Below are positions 34,935 through 45,416 of a stretch of DNA of 64,000 nt, one piece after another. A program made the position numbers and the translations under genes. The notes below the pieces were generated by a model. It had not been told where the DNA came from, searched no databases, and saw nothing but the letters and a program-made list of their open reading frames with translations. Origin of the DNA: Enoplosus armatus (Eukaryota > Chordata > Actinopteri > Centrarchiformes > Enoplosidae); the NCBI RefSeq assembly GCF_043641665.1, contig NC_092184.1:1848501-1912500 (forward strand), in the 5' to 3' direction. How positions within the stretch are numbered: position 1 is the stretch's first letter; every line of letters begins with the position of its first letter.

Positions 34935-35350
34935 AGTATGGGGATGTCAATGAATTTGTCACGTTGGTTCAGATCAAAATATCTGAACAACTGCCAGCCA
35001 GATTCCCGATGACTTTGTTGACACCATGACCTTTCATTTAGTACCACCATCAGACCAAGTTCTCCACTTGACCAACACTTTAGTTCACAACAAAGGTATC
35101 TTAAAGCTAATGGAAGCTTTAAGGCCTTGAATATTGCTCTGTTGTATGGTCTGTAACCAACAAGAAGGAAGTACAAGAGCTGCGGTTCGATCAGTGGAAC
35201 CTTTAGGGATATGTTCATCAGTCAGTCAACCACTTTGGTCCGCACTGAAATATCTCAACAACTGTTGGATGGATTGCCATGAAATTTGGCACAGACATTG
35301 ATGGTCCCCAAAGTATGAAGCCCACTGACTTTGGTGACGGCGGACCTCTC
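34935..35350 (+). repeat. Dispersed repeat R2, two modules
   Basis: The first module (34935-35100) has AAAATATCTGAACAACTG, then GACCTTTCATTTAGTACCACC. The second (35205-35350) is better preserved, with GGTCCGCACTGAAATATCTC, AACAACTGTTGGATGGATTG, CCATGAAATTTGGCACAGAC and CCACTGACTTTGGTGACG. Internal reiteration of the AAATATCT..AACAACT word is normal for this teleost repeat. No protein is encoded. Confidence 0.75.
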
Positions 35351-37310
35351 CTCTAGAGAAGTATTTTGTTTCAGATACTGGTAATAACTTTGGAATTAGC
35401 AAATTTTAGAAACTTAACTTGCTAAACTAAGATGTTGGAATATGTAAACAAGATGTAAACATAACATCTGTTGAAACAGATGAAACTAATATAGTGCCGG
35501 GTATTATGTTGCATGTTGGGTCCAGAAAGTATTTGGTGTCCCCCACCTCAACCTTCAGGCCATTAGAGTGCAGGGGTACAGTAAAATGATATGTGGGTAT
35601 CTAGCGGAGGTAAAGCAATATGCTTCATTGCCCTCTCTCAAATAATAAGCCTTAGACTTATTGAAGCTGATAACATATGAAATCGATAAGTGTTTTACTT
35701 TAGATGCTGCCATAATTACGTTGATGCTATGTGTGTATTAGCCTATTTTTGCAGTAAATAAACAAAAATCTACCAACTCGTAAAACAGTAAAGCCCTAAA
35801 AGTAGTCTATCAACCAAACTACAGCATCGAGTCTCCCCAAACAAGTACTGTGTTCTTCAGAAAAACACTATTTTGCTTCTCTGAGAAAGCGGTTTCGTGT
35901 CTGATATTTGTGTTGTGTCAACTGTGCTGAGCATATTTTGTCAGAACAAAATGATTCTGATATCATTGTGAATTTGGAAGTTGAACAAGAGAGTAACAAA
36001 TCATTTTTCATGTTAAGTATTTGCAGTCAGTGAGTACTTACTCTGATGTTGTTATGATCCGCGATGTTGTGCAACATCAGAGAAACATGAGATGAAATAT
36101 GAGAGAAAGCAGAACAAAGACTAAGCCTGTTTGCAAATGCAGGTCAGTTCTCTTAATTGCGTGAGAGGACCCAGTGAAAAGATCCAAAGATTCCAGTAGA
36201 TGGCGAGCCTCCCGCCTGATTTCCAGGAACCCGGATCCACGTTGCTACTGAAACAGCCGGATTAACTATCTGCCTTGTGGTAGGATCGTGCCAGTCACCT
36301 GGACTGGTACCAGCTTGAACACACATTACACTTAAAAGAGTGCACTCCGACTCCTCAGACTCTGACAGATCAGACCTCCATCTGATCTGAAGTTGGACCG
36401 ATATTCCTCTACGGCCCTCAGACACTGACTTGGTAGTTCCTTGAAACTGGAGCAATACCTCATAAGGACAACTGATACACCTAAGGACGATTTTCTTTGT
36501 TTAAGGGGCCCAGTTTTGTATTTTTCACATTCATGTAAATGTGATGCAAGCGCATTGTTTTGCTGTTCAGCAAAACAATGCGTAACGATCATCATGTAGT
36601 CCCTCGAAAGACACGGAGCAGACCAGGAATGAGCAATCTTTTCACCTTGAAATACATGAATGTTCATACTTTTAATCAAAATTGAACTTATCTGCACCAT
36701 GACATGAGGCATGGAGCGCATAGCCATCAAACACCCAGCATCACGTCTACAAGTTCATGTGTGTGCTATTAGATGAAAAAAGGAAAAGTGTGTTATATTG
36801 CTATATATATATATATCACCTACACGCTTGTTGTTGTTCTTGCAATTTGTTTCAATGCATGTTGCAAACTTAATGAAGCATCCAACCCGAGGACCATTGT
36901 TGACCCCCCCCTAAGAATACACGTCAGATAGTCAAATAATGTACAGTTTGTTTATGCTGCTTCAGATAGGAGTCGAAAAATACAAATTTCGCCTCAACCA
37001 TTGCTGTAAAATGCCTTTTTAAGCGGCAGAGATGTTGGCACCTTGCTACATGAAGGCCAGTTAATCAACATTATTGAGTGTGTGTGCTGGCATCTCCCAT
37101 AATTCTTCTCACCTTAGCTACAGTCTATCCCCACAGCTGACTGTGAAGTATATAGTTGCAGTGAATTGATAGTTTACTATGAATAAAGACAGTACACTGT
37201 TGGAGTGTTACAAAATACGGTGTGGCTGCTGAAGCGCTGCACATATGAAGGATGGTTTAAAGGTAATACAGCAGAGACCACTATATACTGTAGTGTGATT
37301 CCCTTGACCA
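35351..37310. other. Unassigned sequence containing a perfect hairpin
   Basis: AT-rich, mainly single copy. It holds the 36551-36582 inverted repeat and a (TA)n at 36803-36815. Minus-strand frames at 36153-36730 have no domain. Confidence 0.4.
36551..36582. repeat. Perfect 15-bp inverted repeat with 2-bp loop
   Basis: The left arm CGCATTGTTTTGCTG (36551-36565) and right arm CAGCAAAACAATGCG (36568-36582) are exact reverse complements around TT. The sequence is not low complexity. Pairing stops at once on both sides. Its function is unknown. Confidence 0.95.
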
Positions 37311-37313
37311 GGT

Positions 37314-37508
37314 GTGTGTGTGTGTGTGTGTATATGTGTGTTTTTGTGTGTGTGTGTGTGTGTGTGTCAGGCTATGAATTTTATTACAGCTCCCAAATAG
37401 ACTCTGGCCCCAAAGCCCAAGCCTCTACACATCTTCAATTTCAAAACGGTGGAGAGAGAAGAGGAAGAGCGAGGAGGTGTGGGGGTGGGGGGGGGGGGGG
37501 GGGGGGGG
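37314..37508. repeat. (GT)n pair and poly-G tract
   Basis: GT runs lie near 37314-37332 and 37348-37368. A G22 run follows at 37487-37508, and a short A14-type run near 37527-37540. Confidence 0.9.
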
Positions 37509-37752
37509 CAATGAATAGGAGCCATGAAAAAAAAAAAAAAGAAAAGATGGAGAGAAGGGCCCCAAAAGAACGAGCGAGGGGGAGGAAAATGAAAGTGAGC
37601 TGATTCAATCTTCAAGCACCTTACAAGCGTTTGCGTCAGGTTTCTTGTTTAAAGGAGAGGTCGGTGAGAGGATGTGGAGGAAGCCAAAGAGGGAGAAGTG
37701 TGGCGAGCGAGGGAGGGAGGGGTAATGTCCACGGCTCCTCCTCATTTTCTCC

Positions 37753-37755
<3 letters not shown>

Positions 37756-37801
<46 letters not shown>
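37756..37801. repeat. (CT)23 microsatellite
   Basis: About 46 bases of uninterrupted CT. The poly-LS frames around it are its translation. Confidence 0.97.
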
Positions 37802-37804
<3 letters not shown>

Positions 37805-38006
37805 TCATTCCTTCTCCTCTCTTTTCCAAACTGTAGTGAAAAGATTAAATTGTTTACGAGTGCGAAGCGCGGCTAGCTCGAGCGGATGAGCCAAGAGCGA
37901 CAGAGATAGACATTCTAATTCGCGGCTGTACTTAGCGCCCGGGTCCCTGTGTGCAACCACTAATTCTTTTATCTGGCTGCAACACTCCGGGCTTCAGCCA
38001 CATTCA

Positions 38007-38080
38007 AAAAAAGAAAAAAAAAAAAATATATATATATATATATATAGAGGAAGACCAAGAAGAAGAAGAAGAAGAAGAAG
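38007..38080. repeat. Compound A-rich, (TA)n, (GAA)n tract
   Basis: An A-rich run, then (TA)10 at about 38026-38046, then (GAA)n at 38056-38080. The order A-TA-GAA is a compound array in which each unit grades into the next. Confidence 0.93.
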
Positions 38081-38340
38081 AGGGGATTGAGTGGAGCGAG
38101 AAAAGAAGAAGAAGTGAATGGGGGGAAAAAAAATACAGTTTTTACACTGTACAACTGATAAAATAATCTGTACTTGAATACTTGATTTCATTTTTTTCTC
38201 CTTCTCACCCCCCCCACCCCCCCCCACATTTCTCGTCACCCCCCCAACCTCACAAAGAAGGGCCGTCCGAGTGCAGTCTTAACCCTTTATCTTGACTGAG
38301 CAGAAGACATTGCCAGCATCTCTGTCTGTGTTGGGCTTGG

Positions 38341-38369
38341 GGGGGGGGGGAGTGGGAGGGTGTGTGTGC

Positions 38370-38403
<34 letters not shown>

Positions 38404-38681
38404 TTGAGTGTGTGTGTGTGTATGTGTGTGTGTGTGCGACCACGTGCTAGTAATATGTGTGTGTAGGCTATGTGTTAGTATGTGCCGGAATTGGAAAGCT
38501 TGATGAGAGACGGAGGGATGTGTGTGTTCATGTGTGTGTGTGTGTGTGTGTCTGCAAGGCTAGTGAGGTGGGGGGATACAGCATGGAGAAGAATTACTGT
38601 TATCTCCCAGGAAGAAGAGGGAAGGGGGTGTGGGGGGGTGGGGGGGGGGGGGGGGGGGGGAGATAAGAAACTGCTGCAGCC

Positions 38682-38723
<42 letters not shown>

Positions 38724-38840
38724 CAGGCGTGTGAGAAGTCGTTTTTAGATGGGGGCCGCCGTTGTAAATTTGCGGGATATTCAGAGCGAGCTAGCCTGCT
38801 TGTGTGACTGCATCCATCTCTCTCTCTCTCTCTCTTTTTT
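38341..38840. repeat. Simple-repeat cluster: G, GA, GT, G, GA, CT
   Basis: In order it holds a G11-type run (38339-38350), (GA)n 38371-38400, GT runs 38409-38435 and 38531-38551, a G21 run (38640-38660), (GA)n 38684-38720 and (CT)n 38818-38835. One strand is almost entirely purine plus GT over 500 bp. Confidence 0.93.
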
Positions 38841-39257
38841 TTAAAAACCAGAGGTCTGCTCTCCTGATAGTGGCATTGTGCGCGGCACACTGTATAGAAA
38901 GCTCATCAGTGCTGGTTGCCTATTGGGGCATTATCGGACCTAGTAAGGTAACTGCACGCTTATAGACTGCACCCAGATAATGGGGGGCAGAAGAAAAGAG
39001 ATAAAGAGGGGGGACCTCTTCTCATTAACAGCTATCTACTGCACTGCAGACACTGGGCTGTATTGAGTGGTTCCTATGCCGGGCATAAATTAAAATGCAC
39101 CCACAGTGAGGAGGAAGTGGAGGCGGTGGGGGATGAGGTAGTGAGGAAGAGGAGGAGTGTTGTAAATGACAGTGAAGCAGAAGGGTGGGACATGAAGAGG
39201 GGGGGGGGGGGGGGTCAGTCTGACTGAGCTCTGCCCACAGATTGGAGGAGAAAACAT

Positions 39258-39291
<34 letters not shown>

Positions 39292-39464
39292 AACAAGCAA
39301 ATGGGCTGGCTGTTTGTGAAGTTGGCACACTGACGTTCCATCAGTCAGCCGCCATGAAGGCAATAACACAAGTTCATGTCCATTCCATATCCTTTTTCTG
39401 ATTCAAAACCTCTGCCTGGCTGGACTGCCTTAAGCTGCAGTTCCACCAATGACCGTTGGATGTT
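38841..39464. other. Unassigned sequence with G and GT repeats
   Basis: 38870-39000 is compact and repeat-free and might be conserved. A G16 run lies at 39199-39214 and (GT)n at 39258-39288. Minus-strand frames are translations of these repeats. Confidence 0.4.
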
Positions 39465-39940
39465 TATGTCTTTTTTTTGGCCACCTGGGGGCAGAACTCT
39501 ACAACTAAAGCGAAAGATCCCACACATTTGACATGTTATGGCCTTGATAAGTTGGCTGCTGGCACACAACAGTTGCCTGCTCACACAACCAGCTGACACA
39601 GCGCAACATTAGCATTCACTTGGAGCTGTGTGTTTCTGGCCACTTAACAAGTGGAGGTCCAGTAATCACACTCTCCTTTTTTTTAGCTCTGGTTTGGTCT
39701 CCACCGGCTCAAAAATCATAAATAGCTAGCCGTTTGGTTTACGAAATGCTCCACTATGCTTCAGAAAACCGTGCTAGAAGCAAAGATGACGAGAGCGCTT
39801 AAACTGAACCAGCTGCAGGCTGCAAAAACCAAACCAATGAGCTGAAAGATGCAAATATGCTCCATAGAGCTTGATGGGGAACGACAGTGGTAATGTGACC
39901 CATAATTATTATAAAAATATTGATTAGTGCAGCTTTAAAT
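39465..39940 (+). repeat. Dispersed repeat R1, long copy
   Basis: TTTTTGGCCACCTGGGGGCA starts the homology to the 29.29-kb copy. The word CATTCACTTGGAGCTGTGTG and the segment AGCTCTGGTTTGGTCTCCAC match both other copies. Beyond 39720 this copy follows a different 3' path (GAGCTGAAAGATGCAAATATG, then a TTAGTGCAGCTTTAA end), which I also recall as part of related teleost repeats. Confidence 0.65.
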
Positions 39941-40447
39941 ACTTTACCTCTACTTATATGCATTTGGTGGTAGTTTTTAGAATCATTCTTTCATTTAGGT
40001 GATGTTAAGGCTTAAAGAGAGGTATGTTTGGGGGTGGGGGGGGGGGGTTTGCATCATTGACAGGCCAATTCAGCTAAATTTGAAAATTTAAAATGCAACT
40101 CTATCTCTCAGCTTTGGCCCTCCTTTCACACTAAAGCCTGTTTTCTTACCCCAAAACAAAGATAAAAAAAAATGAGAATGCTGCCATGCAGTTTAGTCTT
40201 GTTGGGGGAAACTGAGGATTTGGTCAATTATGATATAAGTCCGGTCGGGGGCTGCATTAGCAGTAGCGCTAATAAGACAACTTTCCGTCACCTCCTGATC
40301 CTCTCTGTCCTCTCTGTGATCACTCACTGTTAAATGTCAATACAGCTGATGCAGGTGTTGGCATTAAGCTGTGGTAATTGTTATCCTGTCAGACGACTTT
40401 GTGGTCATAAAATACTGATTTGACCGAGCAGCAGTGAAGGAGTCGCT

Positions 40448-40449
<2 letters not shown>

Positions 40450-40481
<32 letters not shown>

Positions 40482-40502
40482 ACCCCCCCCCCCCCCCCCC
40501 CC
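40450..40502. repeat. Poly-C tract, 53 bp with one A
   Basis: C32, one A at 40482, then C20. This is the longest homopolymer in the window, and its true length is uncertain in any assembly. Confidence 0.9.
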
Positions 40503-41185
40503 GGTTAACAGGTAGCTTTTAGAAGTAGGGAAGCTAGGTTTTGGGCAAATAGCTCTTTTAACCCAGTTCGGCCCATGATGTGCTATTTTGTAGACAATTT
40601 TTTTATTTTTATATATATATATATGCAATGATTTGACACATTCAAGTCGCACATTTAAAATACTGGGGTTTTCACGAGTCCAGCGTTAATCCTTGAGTTC
40701 AAAGAAGTGTAGGTTTAGATTCAAGGTAGTACATTCACTTTACAGAATCCAGCTGGTGCAGCATCACACCACTGAATTGCCAAGTAGTCCAGATAACAAG
40801 TGAACTCACATATGAACACGAGTTGATGACTTTTTTTATTTATATACTTATGATTTCATCAAGCAATACTTTAAGAATACACACGGAAAACTGGCAATTG
40901 CTTAGAACGCTGTGCACTGTTGCAGAGGAGCATAGCATTCTTAGTAACTTCATAATTACAGTGGAGTAGAGTTACACTACAGAGCTACAGCGTGAGGAGG
41001 CACTGCAGGATGTTGCCATGACGTAGCAGGCCGGAAACTTGTTAGACGCATCTTTTAAGGCCGCAGGAGTTGATGCTTAAAAGATGTATTTTTGGTGGAA
41101 TATTGCTTCAAGCATGCTATATTTCTATTGCTGTATTTTTATTTGCTTTTCCTTGACGTAAAAAAACAAAACAAAAAAAAGGCCA
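40503..41185. other. Unassigned sequence up to the assembly gap
   Basis: AT-rich, with a (TA)n near 40612-40624 and an A/C-rich end directly before the gap. No gene is recognised. Confidence 0.45.
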
Positions 41186-41385
41186 NNNNNNNNNNNNNNN
41201 NNNNNNNNNNNNNNNNNNNNNNNNNNNNNNNNNNNNNNNNNNNNNNNNNNNNNNNNNNNNNNNNNNNNNNNNNNNNNNNNNNNNNNNNNNNNNNNNNNNN
41301 NNNNNNNNNNNNNNNNNNNNNNNNNNNNNNNNNNNNNNNNNNNNNNNNNNNNNNNNNNNNNNNNNNNNNNNNNNNNNNNNNNNNN
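41186..41385. other. Assembly gap of exactly 200 N
   Basis: Exactly 200 undetermined bases. The round number suggests a placeholder and not a measured length. The left flank is A-rich (AAAACAAAACAAAAAAAAGG) and the right flank starts GCGTTTTTTTCATG. The long frame across it is artificial. Confidence 0.98.
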
Positions 41386-42142
41386 GCGTTTTTTTCATGT
41401 GGGGCTGAAGTCAGTCTGAACATGGCCTTAGGAGGGAGGTCAACAAAGTGTAGGCCACAGTTTGCATGTGGGTGTGTGCCTTACCACAGTTCAGCGCTCT
41501 TCTGGGATGCAGCTCCGCATACAATTATTAACTCCTTCCGCTCATTTAAACCCCCCCCAGTCTCACTGTTACCTGCCTCCCCTCTCCTCCCCTCTCCTCC
41601 CCCTCTTCTCCCCTTCCCTCCTGTCTCTCTCCAGTCCTCCCAGCAGGCGAAAGCTACCAATTACCATGTGCTCACACAGGTCCTAAATAGAATGCAATGG
41701 CTGTGCATCTTCATCCCATATTTTAGGAGGAGTTTAGAGGAGAAAAGGGGGGGGGGGGGGGGGGGGGGGGGGAGTAGAAAAGGGAGGAGAGAGTACAGTG
41801 AGGGGAGGGATGATGGTTTTGTGTTGTGGGAAGAGACTCCCACTTTGGCTGCAGATGGGTGCCGATGGCAGCGGATGTTGTTAAGGGTGAGGAGGGGGCA
41901 CTGAAAGCCCCACATTTGGAATTAACTTTGAGCCCTTGGTTGTCTGGCCTTTGTGGAGGGTGTGTGTGTGTGTGTGTGCAAAGGGGGATGGGTTACATGG
42001 GCCGGCGATGGGGGAGAGTTCTTAATCATTCCCCAGTCAGTCTTTGGTCCTCTTGTCAAGTGGTTCCCATCATCATGACTTTTAAAATATTCATTAATTA
42101 TCTCGCTGACTTGATGAGCTTTCTCTGATGCTTATACCCTCT

Positions 42143-42179
<37 letters not shown>

Positions 42180-42340
42180 CACTCTGAAATAAATAAATAA
42201 TGGGGAGATGTGTCATTCCCCATTGTCTTGCATCATTTTGAAGGAGCGGTTGTTAGATACTTTATGGCCTATTGTGGGACTGGAGCCATTATGCTGAAGC
42301 TCTCTGAGAATTCTGGGGCCATCGCTAATGTAAATGTGGT
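41386..42340. other. Candidate conserved non-coding cluster
   Basis: Mixed sub-blocks at 41400-41550, 41860-41955, 42020-42140 and 42200-42345 are split by CCCCTCT repeats, a G26 run (41747-41772), (GT)n (41957-41979) and (CA)n (42146-42177). ATATTCATTAATTATCTCGC (TTAATTA at 42094-42100) and GTTAGATACTTTATGGCC are typical of conserved vertebrate non-coding DNA. The regulatory role is inferred from appearance. Confidence 0.35.
42146..42177. repeat. (CA)n microsatellite
   Basis: Pure CA run between two candidate conserved sub-blocks. Confidence 0.95.
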
Positions 42341-42611
42341 TTTCCAGCTCCACCCCCCCCCCCCCCCCTATCCCCTATCGCAATATGAGGCTTTGCTGCA
42401 CTCTGAACGGTCAGTATTTTGGATGTGGGACAGTCTGGTTAGATACGTTCAGTATGAACAAACCCAGTCCTGTGCCTTTAATTTCTATCATGTTGGTATG
42501 TGGGTACTGCTACTGTCAGCAGCTTTGATTGGAGGAAAGGGAGGGTTCCCTTGGAATATTTAGAGGATTAGTTCATCATCTGCGTCTCAGATGCAAAGCT
42601 GGAGGTGTGAC

Positions 42612-42742
42612 GTGGCTAGCCTAGCTTAGCATAAAGATTCTAAGCAGGGGGTCGACAGTTAGCTTGGTCCAAAATACACCTACCAACACGTCTAAAGCTC
42701 GCTAATTGTATCTTGAGCTTAACAGTTCATTCTTGACCCTGG
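42612..42742 (+). repeat. Dispersed repeat R4, forward copy
   Basis: GGCTAGCCTAGCTTAGCATA, AAGCAGGGGGTCGACAG, then CCAAAATACACCTACCAACA and CTCGCTAATTGTATCTTGAG follow the full R4 order. It has the longest collinear match in the window. Confidence 0.75.
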
Positions 42743-42918
42743 TAACGGCCAGTCAGTCCCAACTCAAGGTCCACCTTACACACATCACATGGGCTTGAGT
42801 GGGGTTTGGTCAGTTGTCATGGACTTGTAGTAACTTTTTTTGAACATCTACAACAACATCTGAAAATATGATTGCTCATTGAGATTGTCTCTGGCTCAGT
42901 GTGATAATAATAAATATT

Positions 42919-43004
42919 GGGGGTCCCGTGGCTTAGAGGTTAAGATGGAAACTATATACCGAATCCTGCTGGGGACCATGGTTGAATCTCATGGTTGAAT
43001 CTCT

Positions 43005-43037
<33 letters not shown>
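42919..43037 (+). mobile_element. tRNA-derived SINE head with (ATA)n tail
   Basis: GGGGGTCCCGTGGCTTAGAG then GTTAAGATGG gives an A-box-like TGGCTTAGAGGTTAAG, and GGTTGAATCTC (42980-42990) is a B-box-like word. The 13-bp unit ATGGTTGAATCTC occurs twice in tandem, at 42978-42990 and 42991-43003. An (ATA)n array follows directly at 43006-43037. The normal SINE body is missing, so this is a head-only copy of a second SINE family. Confidence 0.65.
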
Positions 43038-43042
<5 letters not shown>

Positions 43043-44014
43043 CAGTAGATGTATATGGGTGAAAAATTGTAACCGCTGTCTTGGTTCAAACGTGATCTCT
43101 GGCGTTGGGTGTCGATGGCCTACTTCCTTTCTCTGGCTATCCAGGGACCCGAACAGGCACTGCTGACTTAAAGGAGAATCCACTGAATTTCCACATTAAA
43201 GTCTGTTTACAGGTCTTGGGGAGTACTACTGCATGCGTGATAAACGTTGGATGAAGCCCATCCACTGTGAAGAGGTCAAAGGTCATTGACCAGGAGTCAG
43301 TGGACGGCTGGAGAAAGATCAAGGAGGACATTCCCATCCGACGCCACAGACCATCTTTGAACAGAGACAGGGGGGGGACACCATCTCGTCCAATATACAG
43401 TAGAACCACCTGTTATCACATGACCACGTGAGCCCCGTTCCACTGGCTGACAAAGAACAATTGAAAGATTGAAAAAATAGATGGGGATAGATTTCCTCCT
43501 GGGGGATGACAACCCATTTGTTTTCATTTTGCTGATGGTCATTGCCACCACGCCCCACCCCACGTTCAAGTCACACACTCCACCTCCCTCTCCCTCAGGC
43601 TGCATGTCTTATCCACCTGCCCCCCCCCCCGCCCCCCCACCATCATACATTCCTATTATACCATAATAGCAGGAGTGGAAGGGTGGTGGTGGTGGTGGTG
43701 GATGAAGCAGTGACCTACTAAGGATCAGACGGTGAATTCGTGTTTGATTTATCTGCGTACCTCTTGGTATAAGCTCATCGCTGCACATTATGAACCAGAC
43801 TGGGACAGGACTGTGGACAGACAGAGGTTTTACTCAACACGATGTTGAATAACTAACATTGTTTTACTGGTGAGTGCGTTTCTATTAGTGGTTGATCATC
43901 ACGTCCTCTCACTCTGGAATTAGAAAGTATTTAAATGGCATGTATTCTAAGTACTACTACAGGTTGGCCCACAATTCAAAGCGGTTTCTTCTTTTTGAAT
44001 GAATGTAAATATTA
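43038..44014. other. Unassigned sequence
   Basis: Single-copy-like, with C runs near 43621-43637 and (GGT)n at 43684-43700. Frames on the minus strand at 43137-43605 have no domain and overlap each other. No gene is supported. Confidence 0.4.
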
Positions 44015-44106
44015 CAAAGAGTACTCTATTTGTAAAGTGTCACGAAACGACTTTTGTTGTGATTTGGCGCTCTATAAATAAAACTTGAATTGAATTGAAT
44101 TGAATC
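44015..44106 (+). mobile_element. LINE 3' tail, strongly truncated
   Basis: AGAGTACTCTATTTGTAAAG, TTGTGATTTGGCGCTCTATA and a (TTGAA)n end match the last 90 bases of the LINE tail at 13575-14060, with the same orientation and the same terminal pentamer array. Confidence 0.85.
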
Positions 44107-44220
44107 AGTGGTTTGGGTTAAAAAGAAAAACTACTCGGTGGTTGGAAAACAATTGTGGTCACGGTTAAAACAAAAAACTATTCAGGTAAGCTTATGGAAA
44201 GATCTCAGTCAAGTTCTTTT

Positions 44221-44290
44221 TTTTTAGCATTTTCTTTTATATGATAGTGACAGTAGAGATACAGACAGGAAATGTGAAAGTGAGTGGGGG
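44221..44290 (-). mobile_element. SINE tail fragment, reverse
   Basis: The TTTTATATGATAGTGACAGT, AGAGATACAGACAGGAAATG then GAGTGGGGGG order is the reverse of the 3' end of a teleost tRNA-SINE (CATTTCCTGTCTCTCTAC...TATAAA type), probably the family whose head lies at 42919. Only the tail is recognisable. Confidence 0.5.
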
Positions 44291-44854
44291 GGGTGAGAAG
44301 GTCTGTGGACAATCACTCTGCTACTGGACGTCCCAGGCCATGGTCACGGTCAAAATAAAACTGTCAGGAGGAAACAGGAAGTGAACGGGAGGTCATCCTC
44401 CTGCCTCTGAGGCTCTATAGCAACGTCGCGCTACTTACGCCTTTGAGTCATAATTCACGCGGCCACAAGAGGTCGTTGTCAGGTAAACACGGGTCGTTCA
44501 AGCCATTTGAACAAAAGAACATCGTGTTTTTTTGTTTTTTGTGTGTGATGTGTAGGATTTGGAGGCTTAGAGAGATCGAGAGCGTGTGACTGAGAGGGGT
44601 AAAAGTAGTGGTAGTAAGAAATAAGGTAGAAATTTACAGTGTTGAACAGTGTTACAGTACCTCTCTCCTGCCGAAGCCACCCGAAACTAAGCTAAGCTAA
44701 GCTAAGCTTACAGTTCAAACAAGTCTGGCTCTGGTGTAGACATTCAAATAAGAGTTATGTGTGTAACTGTGGTTCAGTGAATTTGGGCTGATTACAGCAG
44801 CTTTAATGGAAGTCCCCACCTGATGCCATAAAAAAAAAAAAAAAAAAATCTTTA
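44291..44854. other. Unassigned, likely repeat-derived
   Basis: Includes GCGGCCACAAGAGGTCGTTG near 44459, a word I recall from fish repeats, with a similar GCGACCACAAGAGGTTGCTT at 60528. A tandem AAGCT array (CTAAGCTAAGCTAAGCTAAG) lies at 44688-44708. An A18-type run is near 44831-44848. Confidence 0.4.
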
Positions 44855-45200
44855 AATAAATATGATATGCGATGACACCTCAAATGGGAAGCAGTTCGTT
44901 CAACTAATTCAACTCCAATTAAAGCACGAGCTGTGTAGAAGAAATGGGTGAGAGATCTGATATGAGAGAAGCAATAAGCAGATTTCTGCCTCACCTTGAG
45001 GAAAAACCCTCCGGTCAACTTAACGTAAGGACTAACTAAAAATGAAAACAATGCCTGGCCTGACATTACGCTCCAGTGTATTACTTATCTCAAAGGCCTT
45101 TATTAATTGTTTGCCCCAGTTTGTTTTGCTGGGCCCACTATAACGTTGAGAGAAATTGCCTGGTTAAAGATTGATAAGAGCTGGGCCTTTGTGTGCTGTT
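44855..45200. other. Candidate conserved non-coding block
   Basis: Repeat-free and mixed between a poly-A run and the GT repeat at 45226. It contains CTAATTCAACTCCAATTAAA and CCTTTATTAATTGTTTGCCC. Judged on appearance only. Confidence 0.3.
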
Positions 45201-45225
45201 CATTGTGCTTCTAAGTCCACACGAG

Positions 45226-45251
45226 TGTGTGTGTGTGTGTGTGTGTGTGTG
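45226..45251. repeat. (GT)n microsatellite
   Basis: Pure GT run. Confidence 0.95.
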
Positions 45252-45416
45252 CCTCGCGCATACACTCTTGTGCCTTTCAGGTCACGTGAAAACATCCATT
45301 GCTTGTGTGTGCAATTATCTGAATGCTCAATAATACTGTCTGGCTTTCCTTACCCTGTCTGTTCCTATTGCTCCAGCTTTGAATTCTGCTGTTAAACACA
45401 TAGTTTCATTTATTAA

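Noticed and set aside
36551..36582. Hairpin as a bacterial-type terminator
   Set aside because: The sequence is from a vertebrate, there is no T run after the stem, and no gene lies upstream.
41092..41904. A 270-codon plus-strand frame
   Set aside because: About 67 codons are the 200-N gap and another part is a poly-G run. The joined frame is an artefact.
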